44,085 nt of DNA from NCBI GenBank assembly GCA_944350285.1, contig CALVOL010000005.1:1-44085 (forward strand), written 5' to 3'. The DNA is from an uncultured Bacilli bacterium. Its GTDB lineage: Bacteria; Bacillota_I; Bacilli_A; RF39; UBA660. The notes below the pieces were generated by a model that worked only from the letters and a program-made list of their open reading frames with translations, made no database searches and was not told the origin of the DNA. Positions within the stretch are counted from its first letter, which is position 1. Each line of letters starts with the position of its first letter. Made by a program: the position numbers and the translations under genes. Below are positions 16,497 through 25,330 of the stretch, one piece after another.

Positions 16497-17912
16497 CTAC
16501 GATAACACAAATGGATCACTTTCCTTTCCTGATCCTCCACTAATTTTTACGTCAGAAGATAGATAAATCGTCGGATAAATATGTTCAGAAGGAAAATTAT
16601 TGAGAGAATAAAGAGCAACATTAGTACCAAGATTCATCAACATTGTGTACTTGTCTGAAAGAACATGAGTAAGCAATAGACCACTAAGATCAGAAATCCA
16701 ATCACTACCATAACAGTCAGGACTAGAATTCCAAAACATTAAAGACGTAGTAAGGCATGTTGTTCTGTCCGTTGCACTTCCTCCACTAGTCGCATATCCA
16801 TAATCACTTGGATACATTAAAGCAATTTTTCCAGTCCATGTTAAGGCATTACCAGGATACACTGCATCACTTCTTTCATACTGATACAATTCATTAATAC
16901 CAACTTTATAGGGGTAGTTTTCTTCACTAGAGCTGTCGCTCACGCCTCCTAAATTCCATAGAGCATCGTCAATCATAGATTGGGAAGTAAGATCAAGAGT
17001 ATTAAGATATGTCGTATTTAAATATTCTTGTAAAACGGATTTACTCCAATCATTATTATAACCCGCTGACTGATAAATAAAATTTGCTTTAACTATTTTT
17101 AATCTTGTTTCTTTCTTTCCTGTACCATCATCGATGTGATTCATCACCCCTATAATTCGCCATAACTCATTATTAAAAGAAACATAATTATCAGGATTAG
17201 CCCCAACATATCTTAAATTGTTATCTGAGGTCTCATCGTAAACTAGTTCTTCTGGATTAGATTCAGCTAGTTCCAAAATAACTTCAGAAGCTGTTCTTAT
17301 TTTTTCTTCAATTAATCTTACTGATATTGTTCCTGTAAACGTTTTCCCTTGTTGATCATCTTGGTTCCCGTTGTTTTTATAATGATACACTAAATAATAA
17401 GTAGTTTTTTCTAATGTTGTGACATCAAAGTCTACTTGTTCTAATATAATTTGAGGATTTTCTGTAAGTGTTCCTTGATATACTAATTCTGGACTTCCTG
17501 TAATATTTAAGCTATCTTCTTGATAAATTTGATCATCTTCTAATGTTGGATCTGCTACATTGACTGTTACATGATTTGTGATTGGTTCTGTTGTTTTATA
17601 AAGAAGAACTTCGATATCACCTCGAAATTCTTCTGGAATCGTGGCATCTAAATCAATTTCATAAATACCACGACCTTTATCAGAATCTTTTTCTATCGTA
17701 AACTCTTGTACTCCCATTTGCCCTGGTAATAAATCATAAGAAGTAAATACCTTTGCTCCATCTAGCAAGATACTTCCTAATTCTTCTGTATCCGCATTAA
17801 TACCTGCTTCTTCATTTTGAATACTAGATACAAAATATGCAAATGTTGCTCCTATTGTGGTTACTAATAATACACCAATTGTAGTTAATGCAATGATTGT
17901 ATTCTTTTTCAT
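16497..17912 (-). CDS. Surface protein with TasA/camelysin-type N-terminus
   Basis: Predicted exported protein, about 471 aa. The N-terminus (MKKNTIIALTTIGVLL..IGATFAYF) resembles SipW-dependent TasA/camelysin proteins. A beta-rich domain covers about 45-205. The C-terminal domain has NNELWRIIGVM and ends YPTIYLSSDVKISGGSG..DPF, a type I associate with gut Firmicute surface proteins. I prefer the ATG at 17912 (AAGAAGGG upstream, no overlap) over the ATG at 17942, which overlaps the neighbouring pseudogene. Followed by a terminator. The role in adhesion or matrix is inferred. Confidence 0.7.
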   Translation of the reverse strand: MKKNTIIALTTIGVLLVTTIGATFAYFVSSIQNEEAGINADTEELGSILLDGAKVFTSYDLLPGQMGVQEFTIEKDSDKGRGIYEIDLDATIPEEFRGDIEVLLYKTTEPITNHVTVNVADPTLEDDQIYQEDSLNITGSPELVYQGTLTENPQIILEQVDFDVTTLEKTTYYLVYHYKNNGNQDDQQGKTFTGTISVRLIEEKIRTASEVILELAESNPEELVYDETSDNNLRYVGANPDNYVSFNNELWRIIGVMNHIDDGTGKKETRLKIVKANFIYQSAGYNNDWSKSVLQEYLNTTYLNTLDLTSQSMIDDALWNLGGVSDSSSEENYPYKVGINELYQYERSDAVYPGNALTWTGKIALMYPSDYGYATSGGSATDRTTCLTTSLMFWNSSPDCYGSDWISDLSGLLLTHVLSDKYTMLMNLGTNVALYSLNNFPSEHIYPTIYLSSDVKISGGSGKESDPFVLS

Positions 17913-17928
17913 TTTCTTTCCCTTCTTC

Positions 17929-18399
17929 CTATATTTCTTCATTTGCCAAAAACGGATTTAAAGCAGTTCCGTCACCCAATTTTAAACTATTTGTCTTAAG
18001 GTTAATGACAGGCCGCATGCCGTTCGATTCGAACAGGTTGCTGTAGTACGCAATGCCATTGTTATACGCGAAACGCACATTTGCGCTGTTGAAACTATCG
18101 AAATTAGACGGTGATATAGTCCAATAATAATTCCCTGTATATAAGTAATAATTATAATTTGAACTTCTAAATCTTCCTCCTGCTAATGTTGCTTCATCAC
18201 TAATTGGAGCATTTTTTTGAAGACTGATTTCGTTTTGTTCATTGGCAAGAACGATACTAAAACAACTACTTGCTATTTCATTGATGCCAGTTTGAGTTAG
18301 GGTAAGTCTCCAATAAGCATAGAATAAACCAAGAGTAATAATTAGTAGTCCTAACACTCCTAATGAAATTCATTTTCTATTATTTTCTAATTTTTCCAT
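17929..18399 (-). pseudogene. Broken surface-protein gene with in-frame TGA and apparent internal deletion
   Basis: The natural start is the ATG at 18399 with AGGAG 9 nt upstream. It reads nine codons (MEKLENNRK), then TGA at 18370-18372, then ISLGVLGLLIITLGLFYAYW, a signal anchor. TGG to TGA is the likely mutation. An internal GTG at 18357 could restart translation. The remainder joins a camelysin-like N-terminus (LTLTQTGINEIASSCFS) directly to a short C-terminal piece ending MRPVINLKTN, so the middle of a longer surface protein appears deleted. The downstream surface gene is related in type. Confidence 0.65.
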
Positions 18400-18552
18400 A
18401 TCCGACAACTCCTACTCTTAATATGAAGTATTTTAGTATTACATATACCCCGTATTTTTCTATATTCAGAGTAACATATCTTGCATATTTTTGCAACTAT
18501 TAAACTTTTTTGACGGAGTCTAAATTTATCGGATGAAATAAAAAAGAAGAAC

Positions 18553-18711
18553 TCAGTTGTATAATATCACAAAATATTCCTCTAATGCCTCTTCGATAGT
18601 TTGGTTATTGTTGGATGAAGTATCAGTATTTGTTTTTGATACACCACACCCACTAACAAGAAATGATAATGTTAAACTCGCTAGTAAAATATTCTTTTTA
18701 AAATTTTTCAT
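18553..18711 (-). pseudogene. Truncated lipoprotein gene, 52 aa
   Basis: The ATG at 18711 gives a lipoprotein signal (MKNFKKNILLASLTLSF then LVSGCG lipobox, Cys22), followed by only about 30 residues before TGA. A Ser/Thr/Asn linker is present but no folded domain. The upstream GGATGAG is a little distant. It looks like the surviving head of a longer lipoprotein gene, though a very short lipoprotein cannot be excluded. Confidence 0.5.
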
Positions 18712-18742
18712 AATTTCTATAAACTCATCCTTTCTGAAAAAT

Positions 18743-19160
18743 GTGCCTTATACCGAAAAAAGAGATGCTTTAGAAGAAATTTCTAGTCTTGAAAAAGAAA
18801 TTAAAGAGCTAGAAGAACAAAAGAAAAAGCTTCAAAACGAAGATACTTTTGATATCAGACATCTTGATGTTTATGGTGACTAGTTATGAGGGTAATCCGT
18901 CTAAATTATTCATAACACGCATTGGATTTGAGTATCACAATCTTTTTCATAGAAGTGATATCCTAGATTTTTCTATCTTCGAATATTACAATCTTTTCAA
19001 CTTTTTAACAGAAGAGGAAATAGACAAGCTTACACAAACAGGCGGGAAAATTACTACTTTAGAATTAGATGAAATTCTGGTGCATTTACACAAGAACTAT
19101 CATAATGAATTATATGATGATTTATTTTCAGAGTCTTCAAATAGTCTAACTCTTAATTAA
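18743..19160 (+). pseudogene. Frameshifted hypothetical gene remnant
   Basis: Two plus-strand frames abut. The first (from about 18743, GTG, no ribosome-binding site) encodes a coiled-coil piece (KEIKELEEQKKK) ending at TAG 18881. The second, in the next frame, encodes a segment rich in aromatic and Leu residues (KLFITRIGFEYHNLF) up to 19160. Read through one frameshift near 18870-18885 they form a continuous protein of about 138 residues. With no start signal for either part, I read this as a decayed gene missing its 5' end. Confidence 0.45.
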
Positions 19161-19163
19161 AAA

Positions 19164-19194
19164 CAGAAACGTTTAAAATTTCTGCTTTTTTTGT
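19164..19194 (+). terminator. Terminator after the plus-strand remnant
   Basis: CAGAAA (19164-19169) pairs with TTTCTG (19179-19184), followed by a T-run on the plus strand. It faces the end of the minus-strand HAD gene. Confidence 0.5.
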
Positions 19195-19195
19195 T

Positions 19196-19762
19196 TTATT
19201 TTATTTTTTCTACTTTTCCTTTTGTAATTAAGAAAACATGTTCTGCATACTCCATCATTGGTTTATCATTATATGAGTCTGTATAAAAGTTTGTAATTTT
19301 TTTCTTGCCTATTTCACTCACAAACTTCTTTACTTTGTTTTCTCCAAAATTTAAGTAAGTAATTTTTCCAATACTTAAATCAGCTTCACTGCACAAAAAA
19401 TGTGTAGTGTTGATTTTGCTTTTGATTGGTTCAATTAAAAAATCTGGAGCAGCTGTAATAATAAAATCTTCTGGTTTTATTTTTTCTAATATATGGGGAT
19501 ATAATTTATGCTCGTTCTTTTGCCAAAACTTTATGACTAAATCGCCAACAATCTCTTTATTTTTCAAAAGAACATTTGCATAGGAATTAAAGACCTCTTG
19601 AAATTCTTCGGTTGTCATTTTGCATTTTTCATATTTCCATAAAAGACTCAGAATATGCGGTAAATAACGAATTAAACTTATCTTTTTTCGCATAACAAAA
19701 AGAGCAAAATCAAATGCGCTCTCTCCTTTATAAATTGTATTATCAAAATCAAATGCTTGCAT
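19196..19762 (-). CDS. HAD-superfamily (subfamily IB) phosphatase
   Basis: Small haloacid-dehalogenase phosphatase. Motif I is DFDNTI (residues 5-10, both catalytic Asp present), motif II is the TAAP segment, and motif III/IV is YTDSYNDKPMM, as in the SerB/PSPase-like IB group with an all-alpha cap. At 188 aa it is compact. Substrate unknown; phosphoserine or a phospholipid head-group phosphatase are possibilities. It starts immediately after the stop of the upstream gene, whose end supplies AGAGGA, so it is translationally coupled. Confidence 0.8.
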   Translation of the reverse strand: MQAFDFDNTIYKGESAFDFALFVMRKKISLIRYLPHILSLLWKYEKCKMTTEEFQEVFNSYANVLLKNKEIVGDLVIKFWQKNEHKLYPHILEKIKPEDFIITAAPDFLIEPIKSKINTTHFLCSEADLSIGKITYLNFGENKVKKFVSEIGKKKITNFYTDSYNDKPMMEYAEHVFLITKGKVEKIK

Positions 19763-20230
19763 CTAACGTCCTCTTCCCTTTTCTCTTTCCTCTTGTTCTA
19801 GCAGAACTTGTTGCATATAGAATTCCATGTTTCTTTGAAACATTAATTTTTCTCTTAATTGTTGTTCTACCATTTCTACTTTTTGTAACATATGGCGATA
19901 TTCTTTTTGACTTAATTTTTGTTTAAGCTTTTCCTTTAATATTCTTTTTACTTTTTCTGCCTCATCTAAAACTAGTATTGTGTCTGTTGTAGTCGCATCA
20001 TCACTTTCTACAACATCACAAGCTTTCCGAAATAACTTTCTAAAGGCAACGTGGAACTGCATTGCAAAATAGTTTGATTGTAATTCTAAGCTTACAATCG
20101 TGATTTCTTTGACTGCAATCAAATCATTTTTTACTCGCCATTTCGGAGTCATTTTATAACCGTTTATTTGTATTTTTTTCTGCTTTAATTTTTTTGCCTC
20201 GGTATTTCTATCAACGATAAATTGTGCCAT
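19763..20230 (-). CDS. Hypothetical Lys/Gln-rich helical protein, 155 aa
   Basis: Unrecognised. Basic N-terminal third, then long amphipathic helices with heavy Lys/Glu/Gln content (roughly residues 85-150), suggesting a coiled coil, with a low-complexity C-terminus (EEREKGRGR). No membrane segment. The ATG at 20230 follows GGGGAGTGAG. It lies 6 bp after trmD, where Bacillus has rplS, so it belongs to the rimM-trmD operon. Confidence 0.6.
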   Translation of the reverse strand: MAQFIVDRNTEAKKLKQKKIQINGYKMTPKWRVKNDLIAVKEITIVSLELQSNYFAMQFHVAFRKLFRKACDVVESDDATTTDTILVLDEAEKVKRILKEKLKQKLSQKEYRHMLQKVEMVEQQLREKLMFQRNMEFYMQQVLLEQEEREKGRGR

Positions 20231-20236
20231 ATATAC

Positions 20237-20902
20237 TCACTCCCCTAATAAATCCGGTCTACGACGGCGAGTATTTTCTAAAGCTTTTTGTTCTCGCCAT
20301 TCTTTGATTTTTTGATGATCTCCACTCAATAATACATCCGGTACTTTTTTGCCGCGAAAATCTGCTGGCTTGGTATAAGTTGGATAATCTAGTAAATTTT
20401 CTGTAAAGGAATCACTTTCGTAAGAATCTTCTTTGATGACACCGGGTAAAAGTCTTACAATTGAGTCTGTGACAACCATTGCTGGAAGTTCTCCTCCTGT
20501 TAGTACATAATCTCCTATAGAAATTTCTTCATCGATATAATCTCTAATTCGTTCATCAAAGCCTTCGTAATGCCCACATACTAAAATAATATGTTTATAT
20601 TCTTTTAACTCTTTCGCCCGTTCTTCTTTATAAGGTACGCCTTGTGGACACATTAGTATGACTCGTGAGTCTTTTGTTTTATAGCTTTCGATTGCTTCTA
20701 CTAATGGTTCGGGACGTAAAACCATACCAGAGCCCCCACCATAAGGAGTGTCATCTACTTGATTGTGATTTAGATGGCTAAACTTTCTAAAATCAACAAT
20801 ATTAATCTCGACAGCATTTCTTTCGATTGCTCTTTTGATAATCGATTCTGTTAGAAAGCCTTCAAACATTTTAGGAAATAATGTGAGTATATCTATTTTC
20901 AT
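20237..20902 (-). CDS. trmD: tRNA (guanine37-N1)-methyltransferase
   Basis: SPOUT-family enzyme that methylates G37 next to the anticodon and prevents frameshifting. Characteristic blocks: [16 protein letters not shown] at the start, [12 protein letters not shown], the knot region [17 protein letters not shown] with [16 protein letters not shown], and a C-terminal [12 protein letters not shown]. The 221-aa length is slightly short. The start overlaps the rimM stop as ATGA. Confidence 0.97.
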   Translation of the reverse strand: MKIDILTLFPKMFEGFLTESIIKRAIERNAVEINIVDFRKFSHLNHNQVDDTPYGGGSGMVLRPEPLVEAIESYKTKDSRVILMCPQGVPYKEERAKELKEYKHIILVCGHYEGFDERIRDYIDEEISIGDYVLTGGELPAMVVTDSIVRLLPGVIKEDSYESDSFTENLLDYPTYTKPADFRGKKVPDVLLSGDHQKIKEWREQKALENTRRRRPDLLGE

Positions 20903-21384
20903 AACATCAAACCCTTAGCATTTTGGACAAGAATTTGTTTGTTTTTTGTGTCAACGCGCAAAATAAACGTATCTTGCCATGGAATATAATATTTTTTTTT
21001 GTTCAACACTTCTAAATAAATTCCACTCTTATTATACAAAATATCTTTCACAATGCCAAGATTTTCTTCCATTTCTATAATCGAAAAGCCGATTAAATCT
21101 GAAAATAAGTATTCTTCTTCCTTTAAATGTAAATCGTCTCGTTCTATATATATTTTTTGATTTCGATATTCTTCTACTAAATTAATGTCTTTTAAGTTGT
21201 CAATTGTAATTAAATAATGGTTTTTATGAGGCCTGGCGCTTGTAATTTCGTGACGTGTTCCATCTATGTATACGGGAAACTTTTTGGTAAGAACTTTTTC
21301 TTTTTGTTCAAAAGAGGTATAACACTTTAACTCTCCTTTTATCCCGTGAGTCATGGTTATATATCCAAAATATAATCTATTCAT
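20899..21384 (-). CDS. rimM: 16S rRNA processing protein RimM
   Basis: 30S maturation factor that binds ribosomal protein S19. It has an N-terminal RimM barrel ([15 protein letters not shown]) and a C-terminal PRC-barrel ([23 protein letters not shown]). The 161-aa length is normal. Its ribosome-binding site (TAGGAGGT) lies inside the last codons of the preceding methyltransferase gene, which overlaps it by 8 bp, so the two are coupled. rimM-trmD order is conserved across bacteria. Confidence 0.94.
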   Translation of the reverse strand: MNRLYFGYITMTHGIKGELKCYTSFEQKEKVLTKKFPVYIDGTRHEITSARPHKNHYLITIDNLKDINLVEEYRNQKIYIERDDLHLKEEEYLFSDLIGFSIIEMEENLGIVKDILYNKSGIYLEVLNKKKYYIPWQDTFILRVDTKNKQILVQNAKGLML

Positions 21385-22099
21385 GATGACCTCCTAATTC
21401 GTATAAAAGAATACTGGCACTGACACCGGCATTTAGCGATTCGCATTCTTTATTCATTGGAATATAAACAAATTTATCACAGTAATCTTTGGAAATACCT
21501 AGTCCATTTCCTTCATTTCCAATGATTAAGGCAATGTTTTTTTCTTTTTCTATCTCTTTGATGGATATTCCACTTTCTACATCCGTACCAATGATTTGAT
21601 GTGTTTCTTTTAGTTTGGGGAGTATTTCAGTTAAGTCTTTTCTTACGATGTTTAAGTGGAAAATCATGCCTTCGGTACTACGGATGACTTTCGGATTATA
21701 TACGTCTACGCATTCCTTACTTAATAGGAGATTGGGCATATTAAAAGCTACACAACTACGAATGATTGTCCCTAAGTTTCCTGGGTCTTGAATTCCATCT
21801 AATATTAAGACTGATCCATTTATTTCTTTTTCTTCTAGTTTTTTGGTGACGGCAATAACAGTAGGAGGTGTTACTTGATTGGTAATTTTTTCCATAACTT
21901 TCTTTGTCACATGAAATGTTGGAACTTCATAGTCTCTCTCTTCTGTCGTTATCACTTCGATGGCAAGATGCTTTTTCATCGCTTCTTTTAGTAGATGGTC
22001 TCCTTCAATTAAAAAGGTATTTGTTTCATCTCGGCCTTTCTTTTCTTTTAGACTTGCCCATTCTTTGACTTTTTTGTTTTGTAATGACTCTATCTTCAT
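21377..22099 (-). CDS. TrmH/SpoU-family RNA 2'-O-ribose methyltransferase
   Basis: SPOUT methyltransferase likely acting on 23S rRNA (RlmB/TsnR/YsgA-like). It has an N-terminal substrate-binding domain (about 1-85), then the knot motifs: GNLGTIIRS (motif 1), IIGNEGNGL (motif 2) and ESLNAGVSASILLYE (motif 3). The 240-aa length is typical. The start overlaps the upstream protease gene by 4 bp and the end overlaps rimM. The exact nucleotide target cannot be read from sequence. Confidence 0.9.
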   Translation of the reverse strand: MKIESLQNKKVKEWASLKEKKGRDETNTFLIEGDHLLKEAMKKHLAIEVITTEERDYEVPTFHVTKKVMEKITNQVTPPTVIAVTKKLEEKEINGSVLILDGIQDPGNLGTIIRSCVAFNMPNLLLSKECVDVYNPKVIRSTEGMIFHLNIVRKDLTEILPKLKETHQIIGTDVESGISIKEIEKEKNIALIIGNEGNGLGISKDYCDKFVYIPMNKECESLNAGVSASILLYELGGHHE

Positions 22100-22728
22100 C
22101 CTCGTAACCTCTTTCTTGCTAATTTGTAATCAGGATAATATTTAGAAACCCAAGCCCAAAATCTCGGGCTATGATTGGCTTCGTAAAAATGACACAATTC
22201 ATGGATAATCACATAATCTAATAAGTCGATATCTTTTTTTAACAGTTCACTATTTAAGGTAATAGTATTATTTCCACGATTATTTACTCCCCATCTTGTT
22301 TTCATCGTTCTTATTTTTAAGGCAAACGGTGGAATGTTTTTAAAATACGGAGTAATACGATTGACTTCGGAGGTAAAAATACGTTCGCATTCTTGTTTAT
22401 AGAACTTAGCTAAAGTATGCTCGTCTTTGGCGATGACGTTATCACCAATGAATTCGACTTTTTTTGTAACGCCATCAAAAATTCTTGTATATGTCTTTCC
22501 TAGGTAACAGAAAAAAGCATCTTTTTGTTCTTCTTGGTCTTTTTTTTGCCACATTTTTTCTAAAGATTTCATATTTTTCTCAATGATTTTAACAATTTCT
22601 CGTTCGCTTACAAAACGATTTGCTGTTACGACAAGAGTAAATTTATCGCGAAATCTCATATATAAATTTTTATTGTTCTTGCGAATGATTTCGACATTCA
22701 CTATATTGCCTTCAATTTCAAACTGCAT
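22096..22728 (-). CDS. YgjP-like zinc metallopeptidase domain protein
   Basis: A 210-aa protein of the YgjP/DUF45 (M48-related) family. Zinc motif HELCH at residues 176-180 with a third ligand candidate His186 in NHSPRFW, preceded by the family-typical MKTRWGVNN (142-150). The role in bacteria is poorly known. The ATG at 22728 follows AGGTGAT. It heads the operon running through the TrmH-type methylase, rimM and trmD. Confidence 0.85.
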   Translation of the reverse strand: MQFEIEGNIVNVEIIRKNNKNLYMRFRDKFTLVVTANRFVSEREIVKIIEKNMKSLEKMWQKKDQEEQKDAFFCYLGKTYTRIFDGVTKKVEFIGDNVIAKDEHTLAKFYKQECERIFTSEVNRITPYFKNIPPFALKIRTMKTRWGVNNRGNNTITLNSELLKKDIDLLDYVIIHELCHFYEANHSPRFWAWVSKYYPDYKLARKRLRG

Positions 22729-22756
22729 ATTATCACCTGTAGTTATATTTTACCAT

Positions 22757-22790
22757 AGAAAAAGGAAACTACAAAATGTTTCCCTTTTAA
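22757..22790 (-). terminator. Terminator of the sepF-divIVA unit
   Basis: Ten-bp stem with one bulged G (GGAAAC/GTTTCC core) and a T5 run on the minus strand. It overlaps the divIVA stop codon. Confidence 0.7.
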
Positions 22791-23212
22791 TAATCTTCAT
22801 CAATAGAATCGATGGTTTCCAATTCCGTCTCAATAATATTTCGAAACTTTCTTTTAAATATGACAATTCTCTTACGCAAATTCTCACCATCTGCTTCTAA
22901 TTTTTCCGCTTTTAATAAAGCATCATTGACAATTCGTGAAGCATTTCTTTTGGCCTCATCAATAATAGATTTTGATTCATCTCTTGCTACTTTCTTAATT
23001 TGGCTAGATGCATCTTCAGCGATCAATAAAGCTTTGTTTAGAGTATTTTCCATATTTTGGTATTGTAACAATTTCTGCTTTAGGGAAGCGATCTCTTCAT
23101 CTCGTTTCTTTAAATTATTGAGCATAGATTCGTATTCCTTTGCTACATCTTTGACAAAAGAATTAACTTCACTTTTATTATAACCATTAAAACTCGTACT
23201 AAACTTTTTCAC
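22787..23212 (-). CDS. divIVA: DivIVA-domain cell-division/polarity protein
   Basis: Coiled-coil protein that binds curved membrane at poles and septa. The lipid-binding N-terminal domain (FSTSFNGYNKSEVNSFVKDV) is clear, followed by two coiled-coil regions to the C-terminus. At 141 aa it is near the usual 160. It starts with GTG at 23212, preceded by AAGGTGA. Just downstream of sepF in the same unit, as in the dcw-flanking cluster of Firmicutes, but ylmG and ylmH are absent between them. Confidence 0.9.
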   Translation of the reverse strand: MKKFSTSFNGYNKSEVNSFVKDVAKEYESMLNNLKKRDEEIASLKQKLLQYQNMENTLNKALLIAEDASSQIKKVARDESKSIIDEAKRNASRIVNDALLKAEKLEADGENLRKRIVIFKRKFRNIIETELETIDSIDEDY

Positions 23213-23243
23213 GCTTCACCTTCTTTTAAGAAAAAGACTTGTT

Positions 23244-23657
23244 TTACCAATCTAATTCATCTTCATTATTACTCTTAGCTGGCTTCTCATTATCATCAGA
23301 AATTTTACCTTGAATATTCACATTTTTTGGAGTACATAAATAAATCCCAACTCCTATTTTCTGCATGGTTCCACCAATAGAATAAACACATCCAGACAAA
23401 AAATCTATAATTCTCTTTGCTTGTGCAGAAGTCACCCTCTTTAAATTTACGACCACACTATTACGATTTTTTAAATGATCGGCAATTTGTTGTGATTCTG
23501 AATAAGCTCGAGGTTCTAATAAAATCATTTTATTTCCTGTTTTGTCCGCTTCTTTTAAAGCTTCTTCTTCACTGACATTATAAAACTCGTCTTCGCTGTA
23601 ATTATTATCATATTCTTCTTCATCTGAAAACAGCTTTTTTATTTTTCCAAACGCCAT
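23244..23657 (-). CDS. sepF: Cell division protein SepF
   Basis: FtsZ-binding protein that tethers and bundles Z-ring filaments. The N-terminus (MAFGKIKKLF) is a short amphipathic membrane-binding helix, followed by an acidic linker and the DUF552 core (about 40-120) with LEPRAYSESQQIADHLKNR, VVVNLKRV and IIDFLSGCVYSIGG. The 137-aa length is typical. Start preceded by GGGAGA. Pairs with divIVA downstream. Confidence 0.95.
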   Translation of the reverse strand: MAFGKIKKLFSDEEEYDNNYSEDEFYNVSEEEALKEADKTGNKMILLEPRAYSESQQIADHLKNRNSVVVNLKRVTSAQAKRIIDFLSGCVYSIGGTMQKIGVGIYLCTPKNVNIQGKISDDNEKPAKSNNEDELDW

Positions 23658-23762
23658 GTTTTAAATCTCCCTTCGACTCTTTACTTTCTCATTGTATCAA
23701 AAACAAAACTTATTTTCAATTCAAAGTCGCAAGAATTTCAAAAAAATTCAATCTTTTTCTTT

Positions 23763-25136
23763 TTAAAAGGCTGTTTCTTTCGTTAAGAATTTTTTTAGCT
23801 CCTCTAAAGTCATAACTTTTTGTTCCATAGTATCACGATCTCGAACAGTAACGGTATTATTTTTTAAGGTTTCATCGTCAATGGTAATAGCAAAAGGTGT
23901 TCCAATTGCATCACTTCTTCTATATCTTTTACCAATACTTCCAGACTCGTCATAAGAGCACATAAAGTCTTTAGCTAAATCTCCATAGATTTCCATCGCC
24001 CGTTCTGCATGATGTTTTTTAATAAGTGGCAAAATAGTGACTTTATAAGGTGCCAATGCAGGATGAAGTTTTAAGACAAGTCTTTCCTCCTCACCAACGT
24101 AATCCGTGTGATATGCATCGCATAAAATCGCAAGTATTAAACGATCTAACCCTACAGATGGCTCAATGACATAAGGAAGATATTTTTCGTTTGTTTCTGG
24201 ATCTAGATATCTTAAATCCGCTTTAGAATGCTCCATATGAACAGATAGGTCATAATCTGTGCGGTCAGCAATTCCCCAAAGTTCTCCCCAACCCATCGGA
24301 TAAGCATATTCAATATCAGTCGTTGCTTTGGAATAGAAAGATAGTTCTTCTTTAGCATGGTCTCTAAAACGTAAGTTGTCGGGATTTAATCCTAAGTCTT
24401 TCAAAAATTCCATGCAAGAAGTTTTCCAAAAACCAAACCATTCTAAGTCTGTCCCAGGCTTACAGAAGAACTCTAATTCCATTTGTTCGAATTCCCGAGT
24501 TCGGAATGTAAAGTTTCCCGGAGTGATTTCATTTCGGAAGCTCTTACCTGTTTGACCAATACCAAAAGGAACTTTCGCACGCATAGCTCTTTGAACATTT
24601 AAAAAGTTCACAAAGATTCCTTGGGCAGTTTCCCCACGAAGGTATACCGTACTTTTTGCCTCTTCTGTCACACCTAAATGGGTTTCAAATAATAAGTTAA
24701 ATTTACGAATCGAAGTAAAGTCATGTGCTCCGCAATTAGGACAAAGGATATGATGTTCTTCAATATAACTTTCTAGTTTCTCACTATCCCAGCCATCGCC
24801 AGTTTCTTCTCCATTTGTAAATTCTTCAATTAATTTATCAGCGCGGTGGCGTGTTTTACATTTTTTGCAGTCAATTAGAGGATCAGCAAAACTTGCCACA
24901 TGACCACTTGCCACCCATACTGCTGGGTTCATGAGTATCGCGGCATCTAGTCCATAGTTGTATGGATTTTCTTGAATGAATTTCTTCCACCAAGCACGTC
25001 TCACATTATTTTTTAGTTCTACTCCTAGAGAACCATAATCCCAAGTATTAGAAAGTCCTCCATAGATTTCACTTCCTTGAAAGATATAACCATACTGCTT
25101 ACAGTAATTTACTAATTCTTCCATTGTTAATTTCAT
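23763..25136 (-). CDS. glyQS: Glycyl-tRNA synthetase, homodimeric class II type
   Basis: Charges tRNA-Gly. This is the single-chain (alpha2) enzyme, not the alpha2-beta2 GlyQ/GlyS form. It has a class II core (YGGLSNTWDYGSLGVELK at the start, FRNEITPG, RTREFEQMELEFF, EPSVGLDRL), a zinc-ribbon insert (CKKCKTRHR and CPNCG) and a C-terminal anticodon-binding domain. 457 aa. Start preceded by AGAGGA. It is expressed from its own promoter and a T-box leader immediately upstream, so it is tied to uncharged tRNA-Gly. Confidence 0.96.
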   Translation of the reverse strand: MKLTMEELVNYCKQYGYIFQGSEIYGGLSNTWDYGSLGVELKNNVRRAWWKKFIQENPYNYGLDAAILMNPAVWVASGHVASFADPLIDCKKCKTRHRADKLIEEFTNGEETGDGWDSEKLESYIEEHHILCPNCGAHDFTSIRKFNLLFETHLGVTEEAKSTVYLRGETAQGIFVNFLNVQRAMRAKVPFGIGQTGKSFRNEITPGNFTFRTREFEQMELEFFCKPGTDLEWFGFWKTSCMEFLKDLGLNPDNLRFRDHAKEELSFYSKATTDIEYAYPMGWGELWGIADRTDYDLSVHMEHSKADLRYLDPETNEKYLPYVIEPSVGLDRLILAILCDAYHTDYVGEEERLVLKLHPALAPYKVTILPLIKKHHAERAMEIYGDLAKDFMCSYDESGSIGKRYRRSDAIGTPFAITIDDETLKNNTVTVRDRDTMEQKVMTLEELKKFLTKETAF

Positions 25137-25149
25137 TTTAAAATTCCTC

Positions 25150-25280
25150 TCTTTCTAAAATAAAAATTCTTCTAAAATTCATAGGGACGAGACTAGCCCG
25201 CGGTTCCACCCTATTTATTCTAGAAGAATCACTTTTTTTATATAGCTCCAGTATTCCACACCTTCATCGCTTGTATAATC
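25150..25280 (-). promoter_or_regulatory. T-box riboswitch leader of glyQS (short form)
   Basis: The T-box core TGGAACCGCGGG lies at 25197-25208. The terminator is a long helix: 25209-25229 pairs with 25166-25186 (ATTCTTCT.../...AGAAGAAT and AGGG/CCCT), followed by a T5 run. The competing antiterminator uses the T-box sequence. From the predicted start near 25276 only about 70 nt precede the T-box core, too little for a full-length Stem I. A possible Gly specifier triplet is GGA at 25247-25249, unproven. Confidence 0.85.
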
Positions 25281-25282
25281 AT

Positions 25283-25311
25283 ATTATATGAAAGTTCTTA
25301 AAAAATAGCAA
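25283..25311 (-). promoter_or_regulatory. Sigma-A promoter of glyQS
   Basis: TTGCTA (-35, 25306-25311), 17-bp spacer, TATAAT (-10, 25283-25288). The transcript would begin near 25276, just before the T-box leader. Confidence 0.75.
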
Positions 25312-25330
25312 GAAAATATTTACACTAATT

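Noticed and set aside
18370-18372. TGA in the surface-protein anchor read as Trp (Mollicute code 4)
   Set aside because: Many genes here end in TGA, often in ATGA overlaps (rsgA, stp, GNAT gene, kinase fusion), and Trp is TGG throughout. A local nonsense mutation is the better reading.
18557-18742. Plus-strand frame over the lipoprotein head
   Set aside because: It is antisense to a clear lipobox-containing frame and has no ribosome-binding site. Only the part after 18743 looks like real coding sequence.
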